Source: an uncultured Burkholderiaceae bacterium
GTDB taxonomy: Bacteria > Pseudomonadota > Gammaproteobacteria > Burkholderiales > Burkholderiaceae
Length of the DNA stretch: 6,146 nt
NCBI GenBank assembly: GCA_937871985.1
Contig: CALMPB010000332.1
Coordinates: 1-6,146, forward strand
Direction of reading: 5' to 3'
Made by a program: the position numbers and the translations under genes. Each line of letters opens with the position of its first letter. Positions within the stretch are counted from its first letter, which is position 1. This document shows positions 1-5,344 of this stretch, piece after piece. The notes below the pieces were generated by a model that searched no databases, had not been told where the DNA came from, and worked only from the letters and a program-made list of their open reading frames with translations.

Positions 1-53
1 GAAAGCACGTAGCCCTCATCCTTTCCTCAGGGGCGACGTGCAAGGGGTAGGTT

Positions 54-695
54 ATGACCGGTGAAGTGTCGCGCATTGCGGGAAAATCCGTTCTCTTCGT
101 GATGGCCGTTGAGGCCGAATACGGTCCCCATCTGAGGCGGCTCTTCTCGCCGCTGATGACAGGCGTCGGACCGGTCGAGGCCGGCGTGCGGCTGGGCGTC
201 GAGCTTGCGGCGTTGCGGGCCGGCAGCGCGTTGCCGGATCTGATCGTCTCGCTCGGTTCGGCCGGCAGCCGGACCCTCGAGCAGACCGAGATCTATCAGG
301 CCTCTTCGGTCAGCTACCGCGACATGGACGCCTCGCCGCTTGGTTTCGAGAAGGGCGCCACGCCGTTTCTCGACATGCCGGTGACGGTGCCCTTGCCGTT
401 CGTCATTCCCGGCGTGAAGAGCGCCAGCCTGTCGACGGGCGGCGCGGTCATCTCAGGCGCCGCCTATGATGCGATCGATGCCGAGATGGTCGACATGGAG
501 ACTTTCGCCTGCTTGCGCGCCTGTCAGCTCTTTGGCGTGCCGTTGGTCGGCTTGCGCGGCATTTCCGACGGGGTCGCCGAACTCCGGCACGTCAACGACT
601 GGACCGAGTATCTGCACGTCATCGACGAGAAACTGGCCGCTGCCGTGGGCTCTCTGGAGCAGGCGATCACCTCGGGCGCGATCCGCTTCGCATAG
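54..695 (+). CDS. mtnN: 5'-methylthioadenosine/S-adenosylhomocysteine nucleosidase
   Basis: Predicted cytosolic enzyme that hydrolyses the glycosidic bond of 5'-methylthioadenosine and S-adenosylhomocysteine, releasing adenine, in methionine salvage and SAM by-product removal. Family motifs are visible in order: AVEAEYG near residue 18 (E22 matches the catalytic Glu of the N-terminal strand), GVGPVEAG at 37-44, SLGSAGS at 66-72, the SYRDMDASPLG segment near 87-97, VDMET at 146-150 (E149, ribose-binding Glu) and GISDG at 169-173 (D172, the general acid that protonates the purine). At 213 residues it is somewhat shorter than the roughly 230-residue E. coli enzyme; the shortening lies mainly between residues 100 and 130. 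An AAGGGG ribosome binding site sits 6 bases before the ATG. guaA follows 73 bases downstream on the same strand, so both could share a transcript and both concern purine metabolism. Family is confident; exact substrate preference is not visible. Confidence 0.88.
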   Translation: MTGEVSRIAGKSVLFVMAVEAEYGPHLRRLFSPLMTGVGPVEAGVRLGVELAALRAGSALPDLIVSLGSAGSRTLEQTEIYQASSVSYRDMDASPLGFEKGATPFLDMPVTVPLPFVIPGVKSASLSTGGAVISGAAYDAIDAEMVDMETFACLRACQLFGVPLVGLRGISDGVAELRHVNDWTEYLHVIDEKLAAAVGSLEQAITSGAIRFA

Positions 696-768
696 GGCCT
701 GAAGGACGGAAAGACGCAGGGTGCGGGAGCCCATTGCGCCGAATCGGTTCTTTCTTTAAAGGCTCGCC

Positions 769-2325
769 ATGACGACACATCCCGACACCGTTCTGATCAT
801 CGACTTCGGCAGCCAGGTCACGCAGCTGATCGCGCGACGCGTTCGCGAAGCCGGCGTCTACTGCGAAATCGTTCCGTTCCAGTCCGCCGCGGAGGGCTTC
901 CGCCGCACCCGGCCAAAGGCGGTGATCCTGTCGGGCAGCCCGCATTCCACTGTCGACATCGGCTCGCCCCGCGCCCCCGACGAGGTCTTTTCCGCCGGCA
1001 TTCCGGTGCTCGGCATCTGCTATGGCGAGCAGACCATGTGCGCCCAGCTCGGCGGCAAGGTGGAGGCGGGCCACCACCGCGAGTTCGGCCGGGCCTTCCT
1101 GGAAATCGAGAACGACTGCGCGCTGTTCGACGGCATCTGGGCCAAGGGCACGCGTCATCAGGTCTGGATGAGCCATGGCGACCGCGTCACCGCCATTCCC
1201 GACGGCTTCAAGGTGGTCGGCACGTCCAATGGCGCTCCCTTCGCGGCGATTGCCGACGAGGAACGCCAGTTCTATGCCGTGCAGTTCCACCCCGAGGTCG
1301 TCCACACGCCGGACGGCGCCAAGCTGCTTGGCAACTTCGTCCACCGGATTGCGGGTCTCAGCCGTGGCTGGACCATGGCGGCCTATCGCGATCACGCCGT
1401 CGAGACGATCCGCCAGCAGGTGGGCAAGGGCAAGGTGATCTGCGCGCTGTCGGGCGGCGTGGACTCCTCCGTTGCAGCGCTGCTGGCGCACGAGGCCATC
1501 GGCGACCAGCTCACCTGCATCCTGGTGGACCACGGCCTGATGCGCAAGGACGAGGCCGCCAACGTCGTCGCGATGTTCCGCGAGCATTACAATCTGCCGC
1601 TCATCCTGGTCGACGCGTCGGACCGTTTCATCTCGGCCCTGGAGGGCGAGGCCGACCCGGAGACCAAGCGCAAGACGATCGGACGCCTGTTCATCGAGGT
1701 TTTCGAGGAAGAGGCCAGGAAGCTCGGCGGCGCGGACTTCCTCGTCCAGGGGACGCTCTATCCCGACGTCATCGAAAGTGTCTCCTTCTCCGGTGGCCCG
1801 TCGGTGACGATCAAGTCGCACCACAATGTCGGCGGCCTGCCCGAGCGCATGAAGATGAAGCTCGTGGAGCCGCTGCGCGAACTGTTCAAGGACGAGGTGA
1901 GGGCGCTGGGCAAGGAACTGGGCCTGCCTGCGAGCTTCATCGGCCGGCATCCGTTCCCTGGCCCCGGCCTTGCCATACGCTGCCCCGGCGGCGTCACCCG
2001 CGAGAAGCTCGAGATCCTGCGCCAGGCCGACGCGATCTATCTCGACGAGATACGCAAGGCTGGTCTCTACGACGCGATCTGGCAGGCGTTCGCGGTGCTG
2101 CTGCCGGTGCAGACCGTCGGCGTGATGGGCGACGGGCGGACCTATGAATTCGTCTGCGCGCTGCGCGCCGTCACCTCGGTCGACGGCATGACTGCCGACT
2201 TCTACCACTACGACATGAATTTCCTCGGCGCCGCCGCCACCCGCATCATCAACGAGGTGCGTGGCATCAACCGCGTCGTCTACGACGTCACGTCGAAGCC
2301 GCCGGGCACGATCGAGTGGGAATGA
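769..2325 (+). CDS. guaA: GMP synthase (glutamine-hydrolysing)
   Basis: Converts XMP, glutamine and ATP to GMP in the last step of guanine nucleotide synthesis; cytosolic homodimer. The N-terminal class I glutamine amidotransferase domain carries the triad C84 (GICYGEQ), H174 and E176 (QFHPEV). The ATP pyrophosphatase domain begins near residue 205 with the PP-loop SGGVDSS at 228-234. The C-terminal dimerisation domain has [12 protein letters not shown] and ends in the conserved KPPGTIEWE. At 518 residues it is full length (E. coli about 525). An AAAGG sequence 6 bases before the ATG serves as ribosome binding site. The gene is intact although a tyrosine integrase lies directly downstream. 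The 3' end of guaA is a known integration hotspot for genomic islands and ICEs, and insertion there normally restores the reading frame. A 580-codon open frame on the opposite strand is a composition shadow. Confidence 0.98.
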   Translation: MTTHPDTVLIIDFGSQVTQLIARRVREAGVYCEIVPFQSAAEGFRRTRPKAVILSGSPHSTVDIGSPRAPDEVFSAGIPVLGICYGEQTMCAQLGGKVEAGHHREFGRAFLEIENDCALFDGIWAKGTRHQVWMSHGDRVTAIPDGFKVVGTSNGAPFAAIADEERQFYAVQFHPEVVHTPDGAKLLGNFVHRIAGLSRGWTMAAYRDHAVETIRQQVGKGKVICALSGGVDSSVAALLAHEAIGDQLTCILVDHGLMRKDEAANVVAMFREHYNLPLILVDASDRFISALEGEADPETKRKTIGRLFIEVFEEEARKLGGADFLVQGTLYPDVIESVSFSGGPSVTIKSHHNVGGLPERMKMKLVEPLRELFKDEVRALGKELGLPASFIGRHPFPGPGLAIRCPGGVTREKLEILRQADAIYLDEIRKAGLYDAIWQAFAVLLPVQTVGVMGDGRTYEFVCALRAVTSVDGMTADFYHYDMNFLGAAATRIINEVRGINRVVYDVTSKPPGTIEWE

Positions 2326-2328
2326 TTC
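2296..2328. other. Candidate attL core at the 3' end of guaA
   Basis: The last bases of guaA, coding for KPPGTIEWE and the stop codon, are the likely site where the element recombined. What is seen is an intact guaA C-terminus followed at once by lower-GC, repeat-rich DNA and a tyrosine integrase in the same orientation. That the guaA 3' end serves as attB for such integrases is established for Mesorhizobium ICEs and other islands. The exact core cannot be set from this window because the right-hand attR copy lies outside it. Confidence 0.45.
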
Positions 2329-2404
2329 AGGCCTACCCAAATGCCGCCGGAAATACGCCAATCTGCGACGTAACGCACTGAAAACACAAATAAATCCTTC
2401 CAGA

Positions 2405-2424
2405 GACAATCAGCGACAATCGGC
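2405..2424 (+). repeat. Phased GACAATC direct repeat
   Basis: GACAATCAGC at 2405-2414 is followed without a gap by GACAATCGGC at 2415-2424, nine of ten bases identical and exactly one helical turn apart. It lies between the guaA stop and the integrase gene, where recombinase or excision-factor binding sites are usual. Binding is an inference. Confidence 0.45.
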
Positions 2425-2490
2425 ACGCAGAGATCGGCTCTGACGGACCGCTTGACGGACCTCCCGCATATTGCCCACCCGAATCTTTCC

Positions 2491-2532
2491 AAGTACCGTC
2501 GGAGCCAAAGAGGCTCGTGACGGTACTTTTTT
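2491..2532 (+). terminator. Strong intrinsic terminator after guaA
   Basis: The left arm AAGTACCGTC (2491-2500) pairs perfectly with GACGGTACTT (2519-2528), and inside it GAGCC (2502-2506) pairs with GGCTC (2512-2516) around a five-base AAAGA loop. A run of six T (2527-2532) follows. The shape fits Rho-independent termination of guaA transcripts before the integrase. The opposite orientation has only a short T content after the stem, so it is mainly one-directional. Confidence 0.85.
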
Positions 2533-2533
2533 G

Positions 2534-2545
2534 TGCCTTAAGGCA
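2534..2545. repeat. Perfect 12-bp palindrome TGCCTTAAGGCA
   Basis: A complete dyad between the terminator and the integrase ribosome binding site. A near copy, TGCCCTTAAGGCA, recurs at 2633-2645 inside the 5' end of the integrase gene, and both are followed by a TGAA extension. It could be an operator for integrase autoregulation or a protein-binding site in the attachment region; nothing here decides between them. Confidence 0.5.
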
Positions 2546-2618
2546 TTGAAGAAAAAAGGAATTTCCTGTCACGAAGCCTCGAAATTGTGCTGACGGTACT
2601 TTTCAGGAGGCAATGGGT

Positions 2619-3875
2619 ATGTTGACGGACACTGCCCTTAAGGCACTGAAACCAAAAGAAAAAATCTACAAGATTGCTGACCGTGACGGCATGTACGTTC
2701 GCGTCATGCCCAGTGGCGCGATCTCGTTTCGGCTGGATTACAGGCTACATGGACGCCGTGAGACCGTCTATCTAGGCAGATATGGCAGAGACGGAATCTC
2801 GCTCGCTTTGGCCCGAGAGAAGTGCCTCGACGCCAAGCGCGCCATTAGCGAGGGGCGATCACCGGCAATCGAGAAGCAGCGCGACAAGCGTCGCCTGAAA
2901 GAGGCAAAGAGTTTTGGCGAGTTCGGGGAGAAGTGGCTCACCGTCGCGCCGATGGCCGACAGCACGCGCGCCATGCGGCGCGCCATCTTCGAGCGGGAGC
3001 TTCTTCCGGTCTGGCGCAACCGCCTCCTGCCGGAGATCACGCCAGACGACTTAAGGACCCTATGCGCCAAGATCGTTGAACGTGGTGCCCCGGCGACTGC
3101 AATTCACGTACGAGATATCGTGAAGCAGATTTACGGCTTCGCGATCCTGCATGGGGAGAAGGTCGCCAATCCGGCTGATGAAGTCGGGCCCGCGTCAATT
3201 GCCACATTCGTGCCAAAGGACCGCTCACTTTCTCCCTCGGAAATTCGGGTGATGCTGAAGCAGCTGGAGCATGTGGCCACACTCCCCACGATCCGTTTGG
3301 GAATGCGGCTTTACCTTCTGACGATGGTGCGGAAGAGCGAGCTGCAGGACGCGGTATGGGACGAGATCGACTTCGAGAACGCGGTCTGGACCATCCCGAA
3401 AGAGCGGATGAAGCGTTCGAAGGCTCACAACGTCTATCTGTCGCGCCAGACCCTCGACATCATGATCGCTTTGAAAACCTGTGCAGGCAATTCAAGGTAT
3501 CTTCTGCCCTCTCGGTATGACGCCGATGCTCCGATGTCACGCGCCACCTTCAACCGGGTGACCTATGCGGTTGTCGAACGGGCCAAGGTGCAGGGGCTGC
3601 CCCTGGAGCCGTTTACCGTTCACGACCTGCGGCGGACGGGTTCGACGCTGCTGAACGAGCTCGGCTTCAACAGCGACTGGATAGAAAAGTGTTTGGCGCA
3701 CGAGGATGGACGCTCGTCGCGTGGCGTCTACAACAAGGCCGAATATGAGGTGCAGCGTCGGCACATGATGCAGGAATGGTCGGATATCATTGATGCCTGG
3801 GTGGATGGCAGGACGCACCTGCCGACTCTCATCCCGCCGTCGATGCCGATCCTGGCGCCCGATCCGGCGCTTTGA
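2619..3875 (+). CDS. P4-type tyrosine integrase
   Basis: Site-specific recombinase that would integrate and excise the element at the guaA 3' end. Numbering from the ATG at 2613, residues 4-95 form an arm-type DNA-binding domain (DUF4102 type), residues about 100-185 the core-binding domain and 205-390 the catalytic domain. Catalytic residues are all present: R240 in MVRKSEL, K267 or K270 in ERMKRSKAH, H337 and R340 in HDLRR, H363 in LAHED, and nucleophile Y373 in GVYNKAEY. The start at 2619 is preferred because AGGAGG (2605-2610) lies 8 bases before it but only 2 bases before the ATG at 2613, and MLTDTALK is the usual beginning of this family. Length of 418-420 residues is normal. A strong terminator separates it from guaA, so it needs its own promoter, which I cannot identify. 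It resembles the guaA-specific integrases of Mesorhizobium tripartite ICEs by location; equivalence is inferred. Confidence 0.93.
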   Translation: MLTDTALKALKPKEKIYKIADRDGMYVRVMPSGAISFRLDYRLHGRRETVYLGRYGRDGISLALAREKCLDAKRAISEGRSPAIEKQRDKRRLKEAKSFGEFGEKWLTVAPMADSTRAMRRAIFERELLPVWRNRLLPEITPDDLRTLCAKIVERGAPATAIHVRDIVKQIYGFAILHGEKVANPADEVGPASIATFVPKDRSLSPSEIRVMLKQLEHVATLPTIRLGMRLYLLTMVRKSELQDAVWDEIDFENAVWTIPKERMKRSKAHNVYLSRQTLDIMIALKTCAGNSRYLLPSRYDADAPMSRATFNRVTYAVVERAKVQGLPLEPFTVHDLRRTGSTLLNELGFNSDWIEKCLAHEDGRSSRGVYNKAEYEVQRRHMMQEWSDIIDAWVDGRTHLPTLIPPSMPILAPDPAL

Positions 3876-3968
3876 TCCCACACAGGAGCGGATAGCTTAC
3901 CACATGTTCCGGCTTGAGAATCGGCGAGTTCGTTTCTCCCGCTACGCATCAGGACGCCGACTAGCTTG
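3876..3968. other. Convergent intergenic gap, nothing recognised
   Basis: These 93 bases lie between the ends of the plus-strand integrase gene and the minus-strand XRE regulator gene. I looked for a shared terminator and found no stem of useful length followed by a T-run on either strand. Confidence 0.6.
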
Positions 3969-4238
3969 CTACCTACCCAAACGCGCAGCTTCATCTTCCT
4001 CCATGATGTCTTCGAGTGTGGGGCGCTTGTTGTTGAAGGTCGTCAGCCGGAAATCCAGTCCGACAATGTTCATGAGCGTGAGTACGCGTTTGAAACCCAT
4101 GTCGGCTACCCTGCCGTTCTCAAGCGCCTCGATCCTCGCCCGACTGAGCCCGGAAAGTTCGGCGAGCTTTTCCCGTGTCAGCTTACGCTGCTTTCTGGCA
4201 TTCTTGATCTCATTGCCAAGATCGTTCAGGTCGATCAT
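3969..4238 (-). CDS. Small HipB-like XRE-family transcriptional regulator
   Basis: An 89-residue DNA-binding protein that is almost entirely one Cro/C1-type helix-turn-helix. Residues about 7-62 hold the five-helix fold, with the recognition region around KLAELSGLSRARIEALENG (24-42), then the strand LDFRL at 61-65 as in HipB and Y4mF type regulators, and an acidic tail. The ATG at 4238 was chosen because GAGG (minus strand, 4247-4244) lies 5 bases before it; an open frame extends to 4325, but the added residues resemble no domain and would include the repeat region. Such proteins often act as antitoxin and autorepressor with a HipA kinase encoded directly downstream. Here only 93 bases remain before the integrase gene, so there is no partner and it appears orphaned. 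A role in controlling element genes is plausible but not shown. Confidence 0.85.
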   Translation of the reverse strand: MIDLNDLGNEIKNARKQRKLTREKLAELSGLSRARIEALENGRVADMGFKRVLTLMNIVGLDFRLTTFNNKRPTLEDIMEEDEAARLGR

Positions 4239-4255
4239 TTTCGCCTCAAAAATTA

Positions 4256-4307
4256 GCTGTTTCGAGCTTTTGTGAGGAAAATAGCTTATATAATGGCTGT
4301 TTTCGAG
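4256..4307 (-). promoter_or_regulatory. Candidate operator pair upstream of the XRE regulator
   Basis: On the minus strand CTCGAAAACAGC (4307-4296) and CTCGAAACAGC (4266-4256) are near-identical direct repeats about 41 bases (four helical turns) apart, either side of an AT-rich segment. The second is embedded in AGCT-cgaaac-AGCT. The arrangement fits autorepression by the adjacent regulator with co-operative binding on one face of the DNA. The AT-rich segment offers TATA-like hexamers on both strands, including a perfect TATAAT on the plus strand at 4289-4294, but no convincing -35 partner on either. Confidence 0.45.
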
Positions 4308-4308
4308 G

Positions 4309-4330
4309 GTCTGATGACGTGACATCAGAC
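4309..4330. repeat. 22-bp inverted repeat GTCTGATG / CATCAGAC
   Basis: Perfect 8-base arms GTCTGATG (4309-4316) and CATCAGAC (4323-4330) flank a six-base centre. No T-run follows on either strand, so a terminator is unlikely. It directly adjoins the outer operator-like repeat of the XRE gene and may be a further protein-binding site. Confidence 0.55.
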
Positions 4331-4651
4331 GGCATCATGCCGATCATAAGCAGCAAGTTCAGCACGCTTTTGCTCCTGATCATCATCGCCATCATGCCGC
4401 CGGCGTGATCGTGCCGACGTGACCATCAGCGATCTTCGGCAGGGTGGATGGTTATCATAGATGTCCCGAATCTCGGGAGCAGCTTTCGACGTTCGCGACC
4501 GCTCAATCTGGTTTCACGGACGGTTACCTGAAGCCTTCACTGGGGCGTTGGACTTGCCAGTGGACTCTGCGGCTCCATCCGTCCGCCGCAGCGGTAAATG
4601 TGCCCGAACGGATTGATCATCGACACCGCACAGTGGCAGTCGTCCCCTATG
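4326..4651. other. Gene-poor stretch with short dyads and repeats
   Basis: No confident gene lies between the XRE regulator and the AlpA-like gene. Visible structure: CATCATGCCG twice (4333-4342 and 4390-4399), a 19-bp near-perfect dyad ATCATGCCG-C-CGGCGTGAT at 4391-4409 with one G-T mismatch, CCCGA-atc-TCGGG at 4465-4477, and CTGCGGC with GCCGCAG at 4567-4591. Short minus-strand frames exist: 33 codons at 4325-4426 with only a weak ribosome binding site, and 57 codons at 4537-4710 listed separately. A plus-strand frame at 4444-4683 shows no family features. The stretch may be partly regulatory and partly decayed coding sequence. Confidence 0.5.
4391..4409. repeat. 19-bp near-perfect dyad ATCATGCCG / CGGCGTGAT
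   Basis: Nine-base arms around a central C, with one mismatched pair that would be a G-U wobble in RNA. The left arm overlaps the second CATCATGCCG repeat. It lies between the integrase and the AlpA-like gene and could be an operator or a small RNA hairpin; no T-run follows. Confidence 0.5.
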
Positions 4652-4710
4652 CTACGGTATTTGTGCGCGATCTCGCGCTCTGACAGGAGAGGTTTTGCGT
4701 AAACGCACAT
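4537..4710 (-). CDS. Doubtful 57-residue ORF overlapping the AlpA-like gene
   Basis: This minus-strand frame overlaps the last 59 bases of the AlpA-like gene in another frame and ends at TGA 4539-4537. It encodes a hydrophilic peptide with SEREIAHKYR, then GDDCHCAV, and a later YRCGGRMEP segment, giving a few clustered Cys and His residues. About two thirds of its third codon positions are G or C, better than the tail of the AlpA-like frame that it overlaps. Against it, no ribosome binding site precedes the ATG, and the AlpA frame beyond its stop codon also reads like protein (VDDQSVRAHLPLRRTDGAA). The region may be a frameshifted remnant rather than a gene. I recognise no family. Confidence 0.2.
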   Translation of the reverse strand: MCVYAKPLLSEREIAHKYRSIGDDCHCAVSMINPFGHIYRCGGRMEPQSPLASPTPQ

Positions 4711-4933
4711 CAGGAGGACTCGCTCGGGTGAGGGGAACCGCCCTGCGAGCCTGGAGCCAGGCTTCTACTTCGGCCAGATCCCAAACAACGCACCGAGGGG
4801 TCAGAGCGAAGCGTCGTGGAAATTGCCCGCGTTGCTCCATTTCATAGATTGTGCTGTCGGCCAGAGGTACGATTTCGCGCAGCTCCTTTCGGCGGATCGT
4901 CCGCTTTGTTGCACCTTCCCTGGGACCAGTCAT
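4652..4933 (-). CDS. AlpA-family helix-turn-helix protein, candidate excision factor
   Basis: A 93-residue MerR-like winged helix protein of the phage AlpA family, which act as transcriptional activators of integrase genes or as recombination directionality factors. Residues 13-36 (IRRKELREIVPLADSTIYEM and on) form the helix-turn-helix, followed by the typical turn GQFPRRFAL (36-44), the strand VVWD (49-52) and the closing helix EVEAWLQARR (55-64). The ATG at 4933 has GGAGG 9 bases before it (minus strand, 4947-4943); the TTG at 5008 would add 25 residues unlike the family. Residues 66-93 match nothing typical and use rare codons (TTA, AGA, ATA), so the true functional end may be near residue 65. 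An excision role with the nearby integrase is inferred from family and position; guaA-targeting Mesorhizobium ICE integrases are known to have dedicated directionality factors. Confidence 0.85.
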   Translation of the reverse strand: MTGPREGATKRTIRRKELREIVPLADSTIYEMEQRGQFPRRFALTPRCVVWDLAEVEAWLQARRAVPLTRASPPDVRLRKTSPVRARDRAQIP

Positions 4934-5126
4934 GGCGCCATTCCTCCATCGCTGAGCAGACGATTGAAGCCGATAGTCTTCAAGGGTGGAACGGGTGAAA
5001 GCCGCCAAGCGTACGCCGGGCGGTCATTTCGTAGATATCGGCCGGTGAGGGACAACCATGGCCCGGACCGACCAAGCGTCATGCGCTGCGGATCGCTTCC
5101 TGCTCTGCGATCAAGTTAGCAAGCAT
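4930..5126 (-). other. Possible upstream mini-ORF chain coupled to the AlpA-like gene
   Basis: Upstream of the AlpA-like start, a 50-codon frame (5082-4930) ends in a TGA that overlaps the AlpA ATG as ATGA. Its own ATG in turn overlaps, again as ATGA, the stop of a 15-codon frame (5126-5079) reading MLANLIAEQEAIRSA. Two successive ATGA junctions are the usual sign of translational coupling. However, codon use in the 50-codon frame is mediocre (about 60 percent G or C in third positions), no family is recognised, and the 50-codon frame has no clear ribosome binding site. It may instead be the 5' leader of the AlpA-like transcript. Confidence 0.25.
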
Positions 5127-5318
5127 CGTTTCATATGGCGCCCTTCGCCGGGGGCGGTCGGTCCCGCATCCCGCCTCACGGCGGCGCTATGCTGATGCTC
5201 CTTCGGCCGCCCTGTTGAACCGGTCTCAGGGCCACGAACGTGCTCCAGCACCGAACTGACTTATTCCCGCTGACGGACATTTCGGTGCTTCCGCCTTGTA
5301 CGCCCTTTTTTCACATTG
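5127..5318. other. Divergent intergenic stretch without a confident gene
   Basis: These bases lie between the minus-strand AlpA-like transcription unit and the plus-strand ardC leader, so promoters for both are expected here. I find no convincing -35/-10 pair. A minus-strand frame of about 46 codons starting at a GTG near 5250 and a second one in another frame are both open, but neither has a ribosome binding site or recognisable domain. One TGACGGAC motif at 5271-5278 matches the repeat type near the integrase. A run of six T at 5306-5311 precedes the first leader hairpin. Confidence 0.45.
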
Positions 5319-5344
5319 GTCGGGAGAGCAGGGGCTCTCCCGAC
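5319..5344 (+). ncRNA. First hairpin of the ardC leader
   Basis: GTCGGGAGAG (5319-5328) pairs perfectly over ten bases with CTCTCCCGAC (5335-5344) around a six-base CAGGGG loop. No T-run follows, so it is not a simple terminator. Its right arm CTCTCC (5335-5340) can instead pair with GGAGAG just after it (5345-5350), giving two mutually exclusive folds. Confidence 0.6.

Larger units (their letters stand above)
2441..2630 (+). repeat. Cluster of TGACGG direct repeats flanking the integrase start
   Basis: TGACGG occurs in the same orientation at 2441, 2453, 2518, 2591 and 2623. Three copies extend to TGACGGAC (2441, 2453, 2623) and two to TGACGGTACTTTT (2518-2530 and 2591-2603, identical over 13 bases and 73 bases apart). 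An inverted copy of the second type, AAGTACCGTC, lies at 2491-2500. Spaced direct repeats beside an attachment site are the usual form of arm-type integrase binding sites, which the N-terminal arm-binding domain of this integrase type would contact. A further TGACGGAC occurs far away at 5271. The repeats are seen; the role is inferred. Confidence 0.5.

Noticed and set aside
1038..2147. 369-codon plus-strand frame inside guaA
   Set aside because: It overlaps guaA in another frame, is dominated by Arg, Gly and Pro, and has no ribosome binding site or domain.
667..2409. Very long open frame (580 codons) on the minus strand opposite guaA
   Set aside because: It runs opposite a complete GMP synthase gene with all catalytic motifs. 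Its translation is rich in low-complexity Arg, Asp, Ala and His runs, as expected for the antisense of GC-rich coding DNA.
2326..2612. tRNA gene as the integration target
   Set aside because: I found no cloverleaf or T-arm consensus on either strand near the junction; the guaA 3' end explains the target better.
3790..4275. 161-codon plus-strand frame opposite the XRE regulator
   Set aside because: It is Ser- and Arg-rich and covers the complement of a recognisable helix-turn-helix gene with a proper ribosome binding site.
4239..4325. N-terminal extension of the XRE regulator to 4325
   Set aside because: The ATG at 4238 has GAGG at ideal spacing, and the added 29 residues resemble no part of the family and overlie the operator-like repeats.
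4325..4426. 33-codon minus-strand frame, charged, ending AAYDRHDAV
   Set aside because: Protein-like in composition, but it has only a weak GAAG upstream, is very short, and spans the CATCATGCCG repeats that explain its residues. A second frame starting MMAMMIRSK over the same bases is equally open.
4326..4443. CRISPR array or iteron-type origin
   Set aside because: CATCATGCCG occurs only twice and with no regular spacer; there are too few copies for an array or a set of iterons.
4444..4683. 79-codon plus-strand frame in the gene-poor stretch
   Set aside because: There is no ribosome binding site, no recognisable motif and unremarkable composition. Several overlapping frames are open here merely through base composition.
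5319..5344. First leader hairpin as an intrinsic terminator
   Set aside because: No T-run follows on the plus strand, and on the minus strand the stem is followed by an A-rich rather than T-rich sequence.
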